A stretch of DNA of 64,000 nucleotides from Erigeron canadensis (Eukaryota > Streptophyta > Magnoliopsida > Asterales > Asteraceae). Shown here piece after piece: positions 24,631 to 36,904 of this stretch (the first letter of the stretch is position 1; each line of letters opens with the position of its first letter). A model generated the notes under the pieces. It searched no databases. It was not told where the DNA came from and was given only the letters and a program-made list of their open reading frames with translations. Made by a program: the position numbers and the translations under genes. The stretch covers positions 25,794,980 through 25,858,979 of the forward strand of contig NC_057765.1 of NCBI RefSeq assembly GCF_010389155.1, written 5' to 3'.

Positions 24631-24635
24631 GATTA

Positions 24636-25544
24636 ATAGCCGTTGGCTAGTTTTGTATTTTTTTCACCTTTCTTTCCTTTTCTACACTTTCATCCACTAT
24701 CTTTGAAATTTATACACACATCTTTCCTTCTATACTTCTAAAATGGCAAACAACACTACAATGACCCTTTGGGATTGTAAAATGGCGATGCAAAACCACA
24801 TGAATAAGGACGCCAGACACGGATCTGAAATAAACGTCATTCAGAGCGTATCTGACAGCAAGGCGGCTTACCAAGCCGAAATTGACCAAATTGAAGCTCC
24901 CAGTCGGGTTCGTAGCGCCGCCGAAAATTAATGAGTATGTTGTATATCTTCGACTGAAGATTGATTGGCTGGATCAAGTTATTTTCCAGCGGACCACGGG
25001 GTATTCTGGCAAGGCAGTGTCGGTGGTGATCGGTGTGTAGATTACCATACTGACCCAGGGGAGAAGTACGTATCTCCTCAACCCGGCGACACTATCGGGT
25101 CTCCTGAACCGATATATTCATCGAAACGATGGCGATAGTACTATGGACTCGGACTATTCTGAGTGTTAGTGTTATCTATTTTAATTTTATGTAAGGTTTT
25201 AGTATTATGTGTTTCATAATTATTATCTATGTTTTATTTTTATTTATTGTGTAATGTTTTAATTTAATAAAATTTTAATGTTTAATTTAAATGAAAATTG
25301 TAGTGAGTGGTGAAATAAGTGGTCGGACGCCAACAAAATTTGAATGAGCGATGAGTGAGTGGTGGAGTTGAGCTGACATAAGGTGATTAGTTAAACGTGA
25401 GTGGTAAAAAAGGAAGCGGAAGAAGGGATGCCAACCCTCTTAGGAACAGAACTATGAACATTTTGATAGAGCGAGTAATAAGAAAGGAGATATATATGAT
25501 CATGAGTATATCTTTGTAATAAAATAAAGTACATATATGTTTTC
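24636..25544 (+). other. Possible transposon-derived transcript region with a small ORF
   Basis: A 62-codon frame runs from 24743 to 24931 (MANNTTMTLWDCKMAMQNHM, then KAAYQAEIDQIEAPSRVRSA). It follows a pyrimidine-rich leader and precedes a GC-richer stretch to about 25170 ending CTCGGACTATTCTGAGTGTT, then an AT-rich tail. I recognise no domain. The layout (short basic-acidic peptide, GC-rich island, repeats of GTGAGTGGTGG near 25300-25360) could be a decayed transposon ORF or a small gene. Neither is demonstrated. Confidence 0.25.
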
Positions 25545-25820
25545 TTAGGGGGTGTTTGGTTCATGGAATTCATAAGAATTCCATGGAATTGGAATCTAAA
25601 ATCTACTCTTTACCTTGTTTGGTTGGTTAAATGATGGAATTGAAATTTAAAACAATCCTTCAAATTCCTTCAAATTCCTTCAAATAGAGAATTTAGAAAT
25701 CCTTCCTTATACCCATAGAAAGTTTAAATTCCATTGGAATATTACTCTGAATAAGAAAGTGGGTGTGTTATTTCATATACATCGATTACTCCATTTTATT
25801 TATTACAAGTCTATATTATC

Positions 25821-25821
<1 letters not shown>

Positions 25822-25882
<61 letters not shown>
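25822..25882. repeat. (ATT)n microsatellite
   Basis: About 20 uninterrupted ATT units inside the left part of the Harbinger-like element. Confidence 0.95.
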
Positions 25883-25883
<1 letters not shown>

Positions 25884-26639
25884 AAGCCACATAAAAATAT
25901 GCTATTAAAATAAAGAGTTGTATTCATGTGAAAACACAAATTTTGGTGAAACCCAAAGGCTAAATTTCAGCCCTTTGATCAAAACAGATCTACGACTCAT
26001 TAAAATTTTTAAAAAAAAACACAGAAGGGTATTTTCGTCATTTGACCCATTATCCCACTTTTTTCCTTTCTAGTTCCAAATACACACACAGAGATCTCTC
26101 TTTCTCTCTCACTCCCCCTCTTGGGAAATCACCACCACCACCACTACCCTCATCGTGTTTAGGTCACCGTCGCATTCCAATCGAAATGACACAGCCATCA
26201 TTTCCGTCGTCATCATCATCTTCATCAGTCATCATCAATGGATCTTGAGAAGTTAATATCATTGAAGGATGTATTGAATACGAACATTACGACTTTTTGT
26301 TATGTAAATTCGAATTTTCTCAGGTGATAATCAAATGTAATTTGATAATATGTGATTAGATTTATTCTAACATTTGAACTTGTTAAATTTTATTAATTAT
26401 TCAATTGACTTTGTTGTTTGGTACAATATTGCATACAAGGTGTTTGATGAAATGTCTGAACCAAAGTTTCTTATATATGATTTAATATCAAATCACATTT
26501 GATTGAGTATTGCACAAGGTGTTTGATGAAATGTCTAAATCAATGTTTGATAATATGATTTAATCAACTTTATGATTTTGTATTAAATTGGTGTATAGGT
26601 TTGTGGATATAAACTCCATTTGTTTTGTGGAAATGTATG

Positions 26640-28075
26640 AGTAACATCAAATTCGATTTGTTATCTGTTATTGATTATTTTTATGTTCATAATCATAGTT
26701 TATTATGTATAGAGATTATAGAAATTTCTGTTTTTGTAACTGTATGTGTAAAATCATATTTGATTTTGTATATAGATTCTATAGATTTGTGTTTTGTAAC
26801 TTTGTTTTGTACAATCAAATTTGATTTTGTATTGAGGTTTTAGTTACTTGTGTTTTTATGCCTAGAATTATATTTGATTTTACTCTTACAGTGTGAAAAT
26901 CCTATATATAATGAATTATTCAAAATCAAAAATTATTTTATGCATACATTGTAACAAAACCTATTCAAAATCAAAAATGATTTTACGCATACATTGGAGA
27001 AAACCTAACGGCTAACCCTACAACACTTCAAACCCTAAACCCTAAGCTACAATATAAAAACCCGGGAAAAATCTAAACCCTAAATGCTAAACCCTAAAAT
27101 GTTAAAGCCTACAGGAGGGGGACGGGTGCATACGGTACGCTTAAGGATTTATGGTTTGAAGTCGTAGGGTTAGCCTAACGGCTTATTTAGTTTAGTATTT
27201 AAATCAAAAATGATTTTGTATATATTTTCTTAATAAAAGATTGGGCTTATTTATTTTGGGATTTTAGCACAACCATTATGTATTTTCTTAATTAGGTCAA
27301 CTATTGAGGATATATACTCAACACTACCACTGCACTTTAATTTTAAGAGACTGTAAAAATAAAAAAGAAACAAAAAAAACAAAAAGTAAAACATAGATTT
27401 AAAATGAGTTACATACAAAGAAACTCATATAAAATAAAAAAATGATTTAAAGCATGAACTGTGATATTCAAAATCAAAAATGATTTTACGTATGCATTGG
27501 GAAAACATATACAAAATCATATATGATTTTATTTATAAATATAGACAAAAAAAAATGAGTTCTCGATATCATTAATCCTATTCAGAATCACATATGATTT
27601 TAGTCATAATTAGTCAACCAAGTATACCAAATCATATATGATTTTGTGTAGGACATTTAGGTAACTTCCATCTCATTCATAAAAAAACAATACGAAATCA
27701 AAAATGATTTTATGCATCATTTAGAAAACCTATGCAAAATCAAAAATGATTTTACACATACATTAGAGGAAAACTTTAGAAACTCATTTATGATTTTGTA
27801 TATTACATCGAGTCAAAACCAAAATAAGTTGCATAAAAATATAACCGTTTGAAATCATATATGATTTTAAACATAGTGTGAATTATCCATACAAAATCAT
27901 TTTTGATTTTATTTATACTTATACAAAATCATTTTTGAATTATCTATAAGAATGATTATACGTATGCATTGGGGAAAACATATACAAAATCATATATGAT
28001 TTTATTTTAGTTAAAGCAAATGGATTCCTTAAACAAATCATATATAAAATCAAAAAATGATTTTTAGCATACACT
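26640..28075. repeat. Dispersed array of a ~17-bp palindrome
   Basis: The near-palindrome AAAATCAWAWATGATTTT recurs about 18 times at irregular spacing, mostly 30-80 bp. Clear copies lie near 26750, 26965, 27204, 27470, 27506, 27580, 27630, 27690, 27736, 27850, 27890, 27985 and 28044. Two central forms alternate, ATCATATATGAT and ATCAAAAATGAT; degenerate forms occur at 26640, 26810 and 26865. Several copies are followed by the same words (ACGCATACATTGG, ATTTATA). Confidence 0.85.
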
Positions 28076-28372
28076 TTTATATTCGAAATTTGATTTAGTA
28101 CATACACTTTGGCTTAGACATTTCATCAAACACTTTGTGGGCAAAACTCATTATAAAAATTTTAAACAACAACAACCAATAATACAACTTCTTATCATAT
28201 GAAAAAACAAAAATAAGAGAAAAAGACTACAAATCATGGATAAAAATGGTTTGTTTGTCCATTTTTTATATTAAAAACATAAACTACATAAAATATCACT
28301 CTAATAATATCTAAAACATCATCTTTTATTTGTTGTTGTTGCTAGTGGTTTGAGATGAAGATCCAGATTTTA

Positions 28373-28441
28373 GTGGTGGTGGTGGTGGTGGTGGTGGTGG
28401 CGGCGACGGCGATCGGATATGTTGGTGGTGGTGGTGGTGGT
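28373..28441. repeat. (GGT)n trinucleotide repeat
   Basis: Two GGT runs separated by GGCGACGGCGATCGG, followed by GA and GT dinucleotide runs to about 28500. The complement matches the CCACCACCACC and CT-rich tract near 26130. Confidence 0.85.
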
Positions 28442-28923
28442 TACTGTCCAAGGAGTAGAAGAGAGAGAGAGAGTGTGTGTGTTTGTGTGTGTGTGTGTTT
28501 TGATCAGGAGAAAAAGAAAAGAAGATAAATGAAAGATAGAGTCTTATTTTTTTTAATGTAAATTACGAATATACCCCCGCGTGTTTTATTTTTAATTAGG
28601 GGTAAATGTTAATTTTCACCATTAATGGGAATGATCCAAAGGCTAAGATTAAGCCCTTAAGATCCATAAAAAATTAAGGATGTAAATGAACAAAGCTTTT
28701 AAAATAAAATGTAAATTATATTATAAATTTATAAAAATGTAACAAAGGTTAACTTTGTCATTTTACATAGTTTATATTAAATTCCTTTAACTGAATTCCA
28801 TTAAATTATGTGAACCAAACACATAACGTATTTTAAAACTTTCAGATCCAATTCTTTCAAATTCCAATTCTTTTATCAGATTTCAATTCCATCAAAAACA
28901 TTACGTGAACCAAACGCCCCTTA

Positions 28924-30065
28924 AAGTTAGACATGAGTAACATTTTAATGTCAGTTGAACTAAAGGTATGATTGTGTGAATATATCTTTTTGCCTTTTGG
29001 TTCGTTTAGTCATGATTTGATGTGGAGCCAGATCGCTTTCTTATTGCATAAGTTGGAGGGTGGGCGTAAGCGCAGGCACATTGGACCAAAGTCTTACCAT
29101 GTGCATCAAATCAAAAGCTACATTTGCTCATTTTATTATACATACTATACTATGTGAAAACGATGTCCATTACCAATTCTATTGTAATGCTAAATATCAA
29201 CAGTAATGACTTATGAACTTTCCATTACAATTGGTTCTCAAAAAGGAAAAAAAAAAAAGTACTTAACATACTATCTTGTAAATAATTGACACATGTGAAT
29301 ACTTTTGATATGTTTGGTGAAACTAATTGAAATTTGTAGCTAAAACCAATAGTTCGAGTTTGTAATTGGAGTTTTTGTTCGTACACATATATGTGGTGAA
29401 GTAGTTGCCGCTTAAAAAAGAGATTTTTGAAGAGTGATGCAAAAATAAGTCAATATAATGTTGACCACTACTAGCTAGCCCTTGTGGGCTTGTGGCATCT
29501 AACATCCAGATTTTGATGCATTTCAAATTTTCGATACGCCACAAAAATGGATTAGTCTACAATATATAACATACCCACTATCAAAATATTTTAACCGAAG
29601 TAAAAGGGCAAAAGTAAAGACAATTATCCATCCTGCATCTAAAACTAAAAAAGGAAATTTGCGTTTATATATAAAAAATTACATCATTGAGTAGAAAAAT
29701 ATCGAAAGCAACTTTTGACTTAGCCTAAATTATTTGGTAAATTTGTATGGATAATAATAAAATATATATGATGTGAAATCACTTATTCAAGATAATCGAG
29801 ATTTGATCGGAATAGTCGAAGAATATAGCACAAGTCACTACCAAAATGATGTAATCGTCAACTCATCTATGTATTCAAGATTTGAGTGCACTACAATTCT
29901 ACAAAAATGAAGTATATCGTACCGATCTATAAAACTGAGTACACTAAATTTCGACAGCATGATGCAAAAATACCGAAATGGTTTTAGTTAATTGTGTTGG
30001 TTCACATAACTAGACCAGTAAAGACAGATTTTCATAAACTATATATTCATTTCTTTAAAAAGTGT
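28924..30065. other. Intergenic, no gene seen
   Basis: AT-rich. A 61-codon frame at 28972-29157 has no recognisable features and is not annotated as a gene. Confidence 0.45.
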
Positions 30066-30272
30066 AATGGGGAACACTAGCCCAGAAATCACAATTGCAT
30101 ACCCAACCATTTACCCCGTATGAGATTTGATGTTCGTATAATACCCCCATCATAATCCCTACATGATCTGGGCATCACGAATAATGGAACTCGTGTCGTC
30201 AAGTGAGGATCGAACATGAGACCTAAGGTTACCAAATATTTTTCTTACCACTAGGCTAATACCTTGTTAATA
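30066..30272 (-). mobile_element. tRNA-derived SINE
   Basis: On the minus strand it starts with an A-box-like TTAGCCTAGTGGTAAG and a B-box-like TGTTCGATCC about 50 bp later, the internal promoter of a tRNA. The body (TGCCCAGATCATGTAGGGAT, CTCATACGGGGT) matches the SINE at 62338-62566. The flanks share ATTCATTTCTTTAA, a likely long target duplication. Confidence 0.75.
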
Positions 30273-30295
30273 TATATTCATTCATTTCTTTAACG

Positions 30296-31821
30296 TCGAA
30301 CTAAAATTAAATATCCGGCTACTCGGGTTATCTAATGGCAAAAGGCATCTTATTATGCAAAAGCAAACAATGTGAGGTAGCGAAAGCCCACCAAAACCAT
30401 CAATGTCAATGAAGAACTGCCGCTCAAATACTCATTCCCGGAACAAAACCATCAATTTCGATGAAGAACGGCCGCTCAAATACTCATTCCGGGAAAAACC
30501 GTCTTGAATTGATTTTGATTTTGAGACCAATGTTCTCAAACCTTATCTTTTCATCAGTCAATTAAACTATATATCCATTTAATCCGCTGGTACACCATGT
30601 GTCCATTATGTATTGAGGTAAAAATTTGTGTAAACTAAAGCAACAAATTATGTTCTATATTAATTAAACTTGCTGTGAATAGTAAACTATGATTTGGTGA
30701 ACAACGATTCAACCAAGTCACATATAGTTTTCATCGCTCAAATTCGTCACAATCTAATCTGTTTGAGTTTTTTTTCGGGTTTTTGTTGGTTTCATACATA
30801 GTTTTTTTCCTTATTGGTTTCTACAACACTGTTTCATCGTTCGACTTTCGCCATGTCACAACTCACTTGGGACTTTTAGGAGTAGATTTAGATTAAATTG
30901 TCATTTAAAAAATAATGATAATCGCAAAAATGGAACCACGTAACGCGTAAACGAAAACTAATGTGTATTGCCTTTAAATAAATATATATTTGATATTACA
31001 AAATTTTAACCAAACATATCCATGCTATAATCGTTTTTAATAAGGCGGTTGTAAATTTAATACAAATCACTTTCATAACAAAATCATACCAACATGAAAA
31101 TTGAAGCACCGTGACATAGGCACGAATCAACTAGTTTATATATATGAACAGTGAACATTTCCTATCAATTTTACACATCGTTAATTCCATACTCAAATCT
31201 TCAATGACAACAAGCGGAAACGTGAAAACGTACTCCTTAATACACATAAATGTTTGTTTATAGATAATAAAGACGGAAATTATCATGTTTTTGAGGTGAA
31301 ATTTCGCTTTCTCTTGACAATCGATTATACTGTATAAAGATAGTGAAGTGTCATGTTACACATGACAATTTATATCATGAAATAGGCGAAACTAATGTGT
31401 CGTGAGCTTCCCATTCTTTTTCCTATCAAGAGAGAAAAGATAGAGACATTTTTATTTTATTTTCTCTATATAAAGTGTATGCAAAGTAAACATAGTGGTT
31501 GACTCATTGACTATTACATATGTGATCGATCGACATTGTATACTAAAAAGTGCAAATATTGTAAAAGACAAAAGTATTTGTTGGGACTTTAACTTTTGTA
31601 TGTTTTTCCCTTCATGGAAAGGAGAAAGTAGCATTTATCAGTTTTTAAAATGGTAAAAAGATGATTATATATATTGCTTATATGTCATATCGATCTAGCA
31701 CTAATAGAAGTAAAAAAAAAAATAAAGAGAATAATCATGTCCAACAAATTAAAGTTAAGGATTTATACATATTACACAGTTAGATGTAAACAAAAATTCC
31801 ACTATTGGTTGATAGTTTAAA
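30296..31821. other. Intergenic, no gene seen
   Basis: Includes a 58-bp imperfect direct repeat near 30395-30490 (two copies of a block containing GCCGCTCAAATACTCATTCC). No coding sequence is supported. Confidence 0.5.
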
Positions 31822-32803
31822 CTAGTTATAGTACCCGTACGTTGCCGTGGGATACGCTTTCTATACAAAAAAGGTAAAATCGTAACCATGTGATAGTTAT
31901 TTAATGAAAACATGAAAATCCAAAAATTTAGTGTCAAGAAAATAAAATCGAAAACTTTAATGTGAGGCAAAAGTTAAAAGATAGAAAACTTGTACATTCC
32001 ACGCATAACATACTTGTACATTCATATAGCTTTTTAGTATATTATAAATGAGAATCCAAACATTTAGTGTAAAGAAAATAAAAATGAAACTTTAATGTGA
32101 GCAAATTTAAAAACGTTATATATAAAAAAAAATGGATGAAAATAGTCAAATCAAATATTTAAAAAGTAAAATCGTAACCATGTGAAAGTTATTTGATGAA
32201 AACATGAGAACCCAAAAAATCAGTGTCAAGAAAATAAAAACGAAACTTTGATGTGGGGCAAATTTAAAGACGTTATGTATATAAAAAGACGAATAAAAAT
32301 AGTCAAAACCAAATGGTGAAAGTTAGTTGATGAAAACCCAAAAATTTAGTGTTAGGAAAATAAAAACAAAAACCTTAATATGGGGCAAAAGTTAAAAGAT
32401 AGAAAGTTTATGAGGTTAAAATGAAAATGGTAAAAACTATTATGTGCTATAAGAACTTGTACATTCTATGCATAACGTTAAAGTTTGTACATTCCACGCA
32501 TAAAGTACTTAAATGAAAATAATTAAATACCAAATGTTCAAAAGTAAACCCGTAACTGTGTGAAAGTTGTTTGATGAAAACATGAGAACTTAAAAGTTTA
32601 GTGTCACGAAAATGAAAGCGAAAACTTTGATGTGGGATAAAAGTTAAAAAATAGAAATTTTAAGGGTTAAAACAAAATTTGGTAAAAATTTAAGGGGTTA
32701 AAACGAAATTTGGTGAAAATTAGTATGTGCTTTAAATGCTTGTACATTTCACGCATAAAGTACTTGTATATTTGCATAAGTTTTTAGTATATATATAATA
32801 TGA
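31822..32803 (-). mobile_element. Helitron-like element J with internal direct repeats
   Basis: The minus-strand 3' end carries CCCACGGCAACGTACGGG, then CTAG followed by T at the left edge (31822-31825). The 5' end reads TCATATTATATATATACTAA at the right edge. Between them are four diverged direct repeats beginning near 31870, 32161, 32310 and 32545, each containing a GTAACCATGTGAAAGTTATTTGATGAAAAC-like block and a following TTTAGTGTCAAGAAAATAAA-like block. No coding frame is present. Confidence 0.55.
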
Positions 32804-32935
32804 AATATTATATTTAATATAATATTAAATATATTATATTTAATAAAATATTATATTTAATACAATATTTAATATAATATTTCATATTTAAATATATTAA
32901 ATATAATATTTCATATTTAAATACTAACAACCAAT
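32790..32935. repeat. AT-only palindromic repeat
   Basis: Repeated ATATTTAATATAATATT and TATTTAAATA words, able to pair with each other over most of the stretch. Confidence 0.7.
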
Positions 32936-32951
32936 AGTGGAATTTTTGTTT

Positions 32952-33130
32952 GGAAAATGATTAATCAACCTAATTGGTGTGCCTAAAGATATGCCTAAAA
33001 CCTTAGGAAGTTGACATGTGAAATGCACTAATTCTCTTTCCTAATATTGCCCCCTGATTTTTCCACATGTCATCATCCTACAATTAGGCACAACTTTAGG
33101 CACACCAATTAGGTTGATTTATCATTATCC
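32952..33130. mobile_element. Mutator-like MITE, 179 bp (copy 1)
   Basis: Perfect 9-bp duplications TTTTTGTTT (32943-32951 and 33131-33139). Inverted ends GGAAAATGATTAATCAACC and GGATAATGATAAATCAACC, continuing CTAATTGGTGTGCC. The middle contains CTAATTCTCTTTCCTAAT and TTTTTCCACATGTC, words shared with the 179-bp copy at 55806-55984. Confidence 0.9.
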
Positions 33131-33142
33131 TTTTTGTTTACA

Positions 33143-33597
33143 TAGGGCTATCAATCTCGACCCAACTCGAAAAAAAAATAGATTAGGGTTGTGAAATCTC
33201 AACCCACTAACCTGATTTTTTTCAGGTTGGGTTCAGGTTGACCCATTGGGTTAACAGGTCAACCCGCCAACCTGATAAGAATTTAAATTTATATAACTTT
33301 TTTTAATAGGTCGATTCACCAACCCATTTGACTCGTCAACCCGCCAACCCATGACCCAATTTACCTGAACTTTACCCACCAAACCGCCAACCCACCAACC
33401 CATTTAACCCGCCAACCTGAAACTCGACCCGTCAACCCGCCAACCCGATTTTTTCCAGGTTGGTGGGTTGGGTGCGGGTTGACAGGTCATGGGTCAGGGT
33501 TGAAATTTCTGAGCTGAATTTTTTAGTGGGTTGGGTTAGGATCAGAGATTTTCAATCCGCCAACCCGAACCCGAACCCGAACCCATTGACAGCCCTA
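33143..33597. mobile_element. hAT-like MITE rich in CAACCCG words
   Basis: Ends TAGGGCTATCAA and the complement of TAGGGCTGTCAA. The body is made of repeated GTCAACCCGCCAACCTGA and its complement. No matching 8-bp duplication is visible, so the class assignment rests on the ends and layout only. It begins 3 bp after the right TSD of the preceding MITE. Confidence 0.55.
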
Positions 33598-34806
33598 GAC
33601 TATAGATCATGCTTTTAAAAAGTTACTAATAATTTATAAATCGTTATTGTATACTGTATATGTATTTAGTATCTACACAGACATGAAGACTAGTCATGGG
33701 TATATCGAATATATACTCTAAATTGCCAAAGTAATTAGCTAACTATTGGCAATTTGGCATACATGGTTTCACTTGAACTTTCACAGTAAGATGCGCGATT
33801 ATATGGGTAACTTGTTTTTTCTCTTATTGGCATAACACCAACATCGCATCAACATTCGAACTTCTTATTCCGGAAGACGATACGGGCATGTTTATTTAGA
33901 GGAAATGCACTTATTTGGAATCGAACTCCAGTTTCTTTATACATTAAATTAGATTCTAGTTTTGCCTAAAAGGGTTCCAAATAGATGACTGGTATACCTC
34001 ACCATATAATGGTGAATCATTGCACTTACCCTAGACAATGAGATGCTAACCATATACCGTTACAAGTATTAAGTGGTAAAAATCCCAAGGTTTGTCATCT
34101 CTAAGAATCGAACTCAAGACCTTAGGTAAAACCGAAAGTGTCTCTGACCTGTTAAACTGGCAGATGACCAGTAATAAGTTGAAGTGAAGTAAAGGTTCTA
34201 AGATCTTAAAGTTTATCATTTTAGATGATGTCACCTTTCTTTTTTAAATAAAAAATAAAATGTAACACACAATATCATTTTTTACGGGTTTTGGGTCTCA
34301 ATACCTCGACGGTATATGGGGGAGATGAGATGTAGACGGTCTTACCTTTACATGTATAGAGAGAGCTTGTTTCCAAGTTCTATCTAAATACTCTAACCTT
34401 TGCATGGGGTGACCAGGTGAAATTGAACCTTGACTTTTGTTTTCTAAGATAAAAATATTAATCACTTAATTGAACCGTGCTAGTTTCACCTTTCTTTATT
34501 GTCAAATCGTTTACAAGAAAAACTTTTTAATAGTGATTCCAACTAAATGGAAAACCGATATTTGAGTCTATAATATGTACCTGGGCCTATGCTCCTCAGA
34601 TATTGGGCTATAAACTATAGATTTTTTATTGATGTCCAATCTTTTAGACCAAGTTAGGTCAATCACTATTGCTATCCAATTCTTGGCTTTTGTACTTTGA
34701 ACTTCTTCTAGTGGAGTGCGACCAGCACTTCAACGGTTGTACCAACTACCAAGTGTTCAACTAACACTTTTCTGTTTTCACTATTCCAATCTCACACTCG
34801 TATCAG
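33598..34806. other. Intergenic, no gene seen
   Basis: Low-complexity AT-rich and ordinary sequence. No supported gene or element ends. Confidence 0.4.
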
Positions 34807-36315
34807 CAAAGCCGACTCAAGCTTTTTGAGGGTCTTAAACAAGTTCGATTTTGGGGGCCTTTTTAATTAGCATGAAAAACAAACATAAACAAAGAAAGGT
34901 ATGTGCCTCATTGCGTATATACAAAACTATTGTGAAAGTCGCTGGTATGTTGTCTACTTCTTGTCGATCTGCTGCTTTTCATTGTACTATGGAATAGTGC
35001 CTTTTATTGATCTTATAATACCTCTGCCATTGATTGTTACATGCTATTTTGAGTAATGAAAATTAAAAATACAAGTGTAGAAACCATAGGTGGATAAGAG
35101 ATATAGAATTAAAAAAATAGGGATAATCAAAAACACATATATAATAGAATGTCAAACCATAATAAGCCGACAACCACTTTTCAATTTCTCAAGTTGAGTA
35201 ATGAAATTTGGATTTTCAAGAAAACAATGATGATATAAACGGTTTAGGTTCACAAGAAGAGGCTTTTTTAGATAAAATAAAATGGGGTTCTTAAGTATAC
35301 CCAAAAGTCAAAATATAAATATAATAATAATTCTTTTAATTTTATTTTTCTGCATGTTTCAATTTACTAGATAACACCTCTTGAAAAAGTTCCTTTTACC
35401 AAGAAGGCAAAATTACAATTTAGTTTGTTGAAAAAAAAATAATATTTTAATTTTACAATCAAGCATCGACTATTTGACTACAGTGATAGTATGGTAGCAG
35501 TTTTTTGTTTTTACCCCATCTTTTTTTTTATTTAACCACAATTCAGTTTTTCATAATTTTTATTGTTTTTTACCACCGACCAACACCAATCAAACCTCCA
35601 TCCACTAGAGCCGGCCACATCCAACCAAAACCGTCCGCCACCATCGCCAAGCACCACCTGCCACCATCGCCAACCATTGTTGGCCACCACTACAATACTC
35701 TAAATCTATCACTTTTCAACCAAAATCGATCCCAGCCACAAATTTTAACAAAGATCTATACACAGATCCATAGCAACCAATCATGTTGGTAAAAAAACTT
35801 AAAAAACCTATTTAATTATAAAAAGATTCAAACAAAAAAAAAATTGGTCTAGAAGTTTGAGGAAAAACAAGTTCATATATTCAATTTAATGATAGAGAAT
35901 ATGAAGGAAATAAAATTAAAAAAAAAACCTTGTTGAATATCTTGGACCATGGAAGCTTGTGAAAGTTACCATCAAAGACGGGAAGAGGGCGTAGGGTGGC
36001 TGATGGAGATTTAGAAAAGAAAAGTGTTTTAAAATAGAAACTTCTACTACAGAATGAAAATTCATTTAAGTCGGAAAACTAAAAAGTGAGCTTGTGACGA
36101 GAGAGAAAGAGAAACAATCTGATGAAATATATAATAAAATAATATTTTTGACTTTTGGGTTCACTAAGAAAAAACTAAGGTCCATTTATCATGCACCAAA
36201 ATAAAACACTAACTATTAATAACTTTTTAAAAAAACAATGTAAGGAATTTTGGGGCCTTTACAAATGGTGAGCCTTAGGTTTCTGCCTTACCCATCTATA
36301 TTATAATACCGGCAC
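34807..36315. mobile_element. Mutator-like non-autonomous element, ~1.5 kb
   Basis: Flanked by TCGTATCAG (34798-34806) and TGGTATCAG (36316-36324), eight of nine bases matching. The ends share only a GCCG core (CAAAGCCGACTC on the left, AGTGCCGGTATT on the right strand). A 95-codon threonine- and proline-rich frame at 35505-35792 lies within and has no recognised domain. Confidence 0.5.
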
Positions 36316-36330
36316 TGGTATCAGTTAATA

Positions 36331-36654
36331 TCTATACTTCTTTGTAAAGATTATCCACCCTTTAAAAATAAAAAGTGTTACACAATAGTTACATATGAAA
36401 GTATGAAATTGTCCTTAATAAACAACTCTTATGGAAAGGGTTATTAGAGATACCAAATTTGTCATTAACGAATTAATTTACTCTCTAAACCTTTTTTTTG
36501 TCAATTTACATTCTAGGTCTTTATCTTGTAAAATATATCCACTATTGTCTTTACATCACTCGACGTTGATTGTCGATGTCATTACCACCGTCACCAACAC
36601 CACTAAACCGCCGTCGCCTTACCGCCGCCATATTACGCGAGTTCCATGCTCATA
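36331..36654 (+). mobile_element. Helitron-like element F
   Basis: Starts TCTATACTTCTTTGTAAAGA after an A and ends with a GC-rich tail, CCGCCGCCATATTACGCGAG, then CATGCTCATA. It has the same layout as the copies at 20640 and 55401. It begins 6 bp after the TSD of the preceding Mutator-like element. Confidence 0.5.
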
Positions 36655-36904
36655 TAGAGTAAAGACTAAAGAGTACGGTTGTCACCATGTCAAAAATTGA
36701 CATGGCAATCTCCAAAATCAACTGGCTGTTACATGTCTTTTGATAAAACATGTCAATTTATGCCAACTTGAAGGGCGTGGTTGCAAATTCATAAAAAAAA
36801 CGTAGCATACTACTAAGAAATCACTAGCAATACAACCAACAAATCACAGTCAAGAGGTCACTGGAAAAATAATGGTCGTTACTAGTTAGAATAACCCCCG
36901 AACC

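Larger units (their letters stand above)
25548..28920. mobile_element. PIF/Harbinger-like element, 3.4 kb, non-coding
   Basis: Perfect TTA duplications flank it (25545-25547 and 28921-28923). Ends are GGGGGTGTTTGGTTCA and the complement of GGGGCGTTTGGTTCA. The two halves mirror each other in layout: each end has an ACACAC/CT-rich tract next to CCACCACC trinucleotide repeats (26080-26140 on the left, complement of 28370-28500 on the right). No transposase frame was found. The interior is filled with an array of short palindromes (separate entry). Confidence 0.7.

Noticed and set aside
35505..35792. 95-codon Thr/Pro/His-rich frame
   Set aside because: Lies in a non-autonomous Mutator-like element and is built of CCACCATCGCCA-type repeats; no domain.
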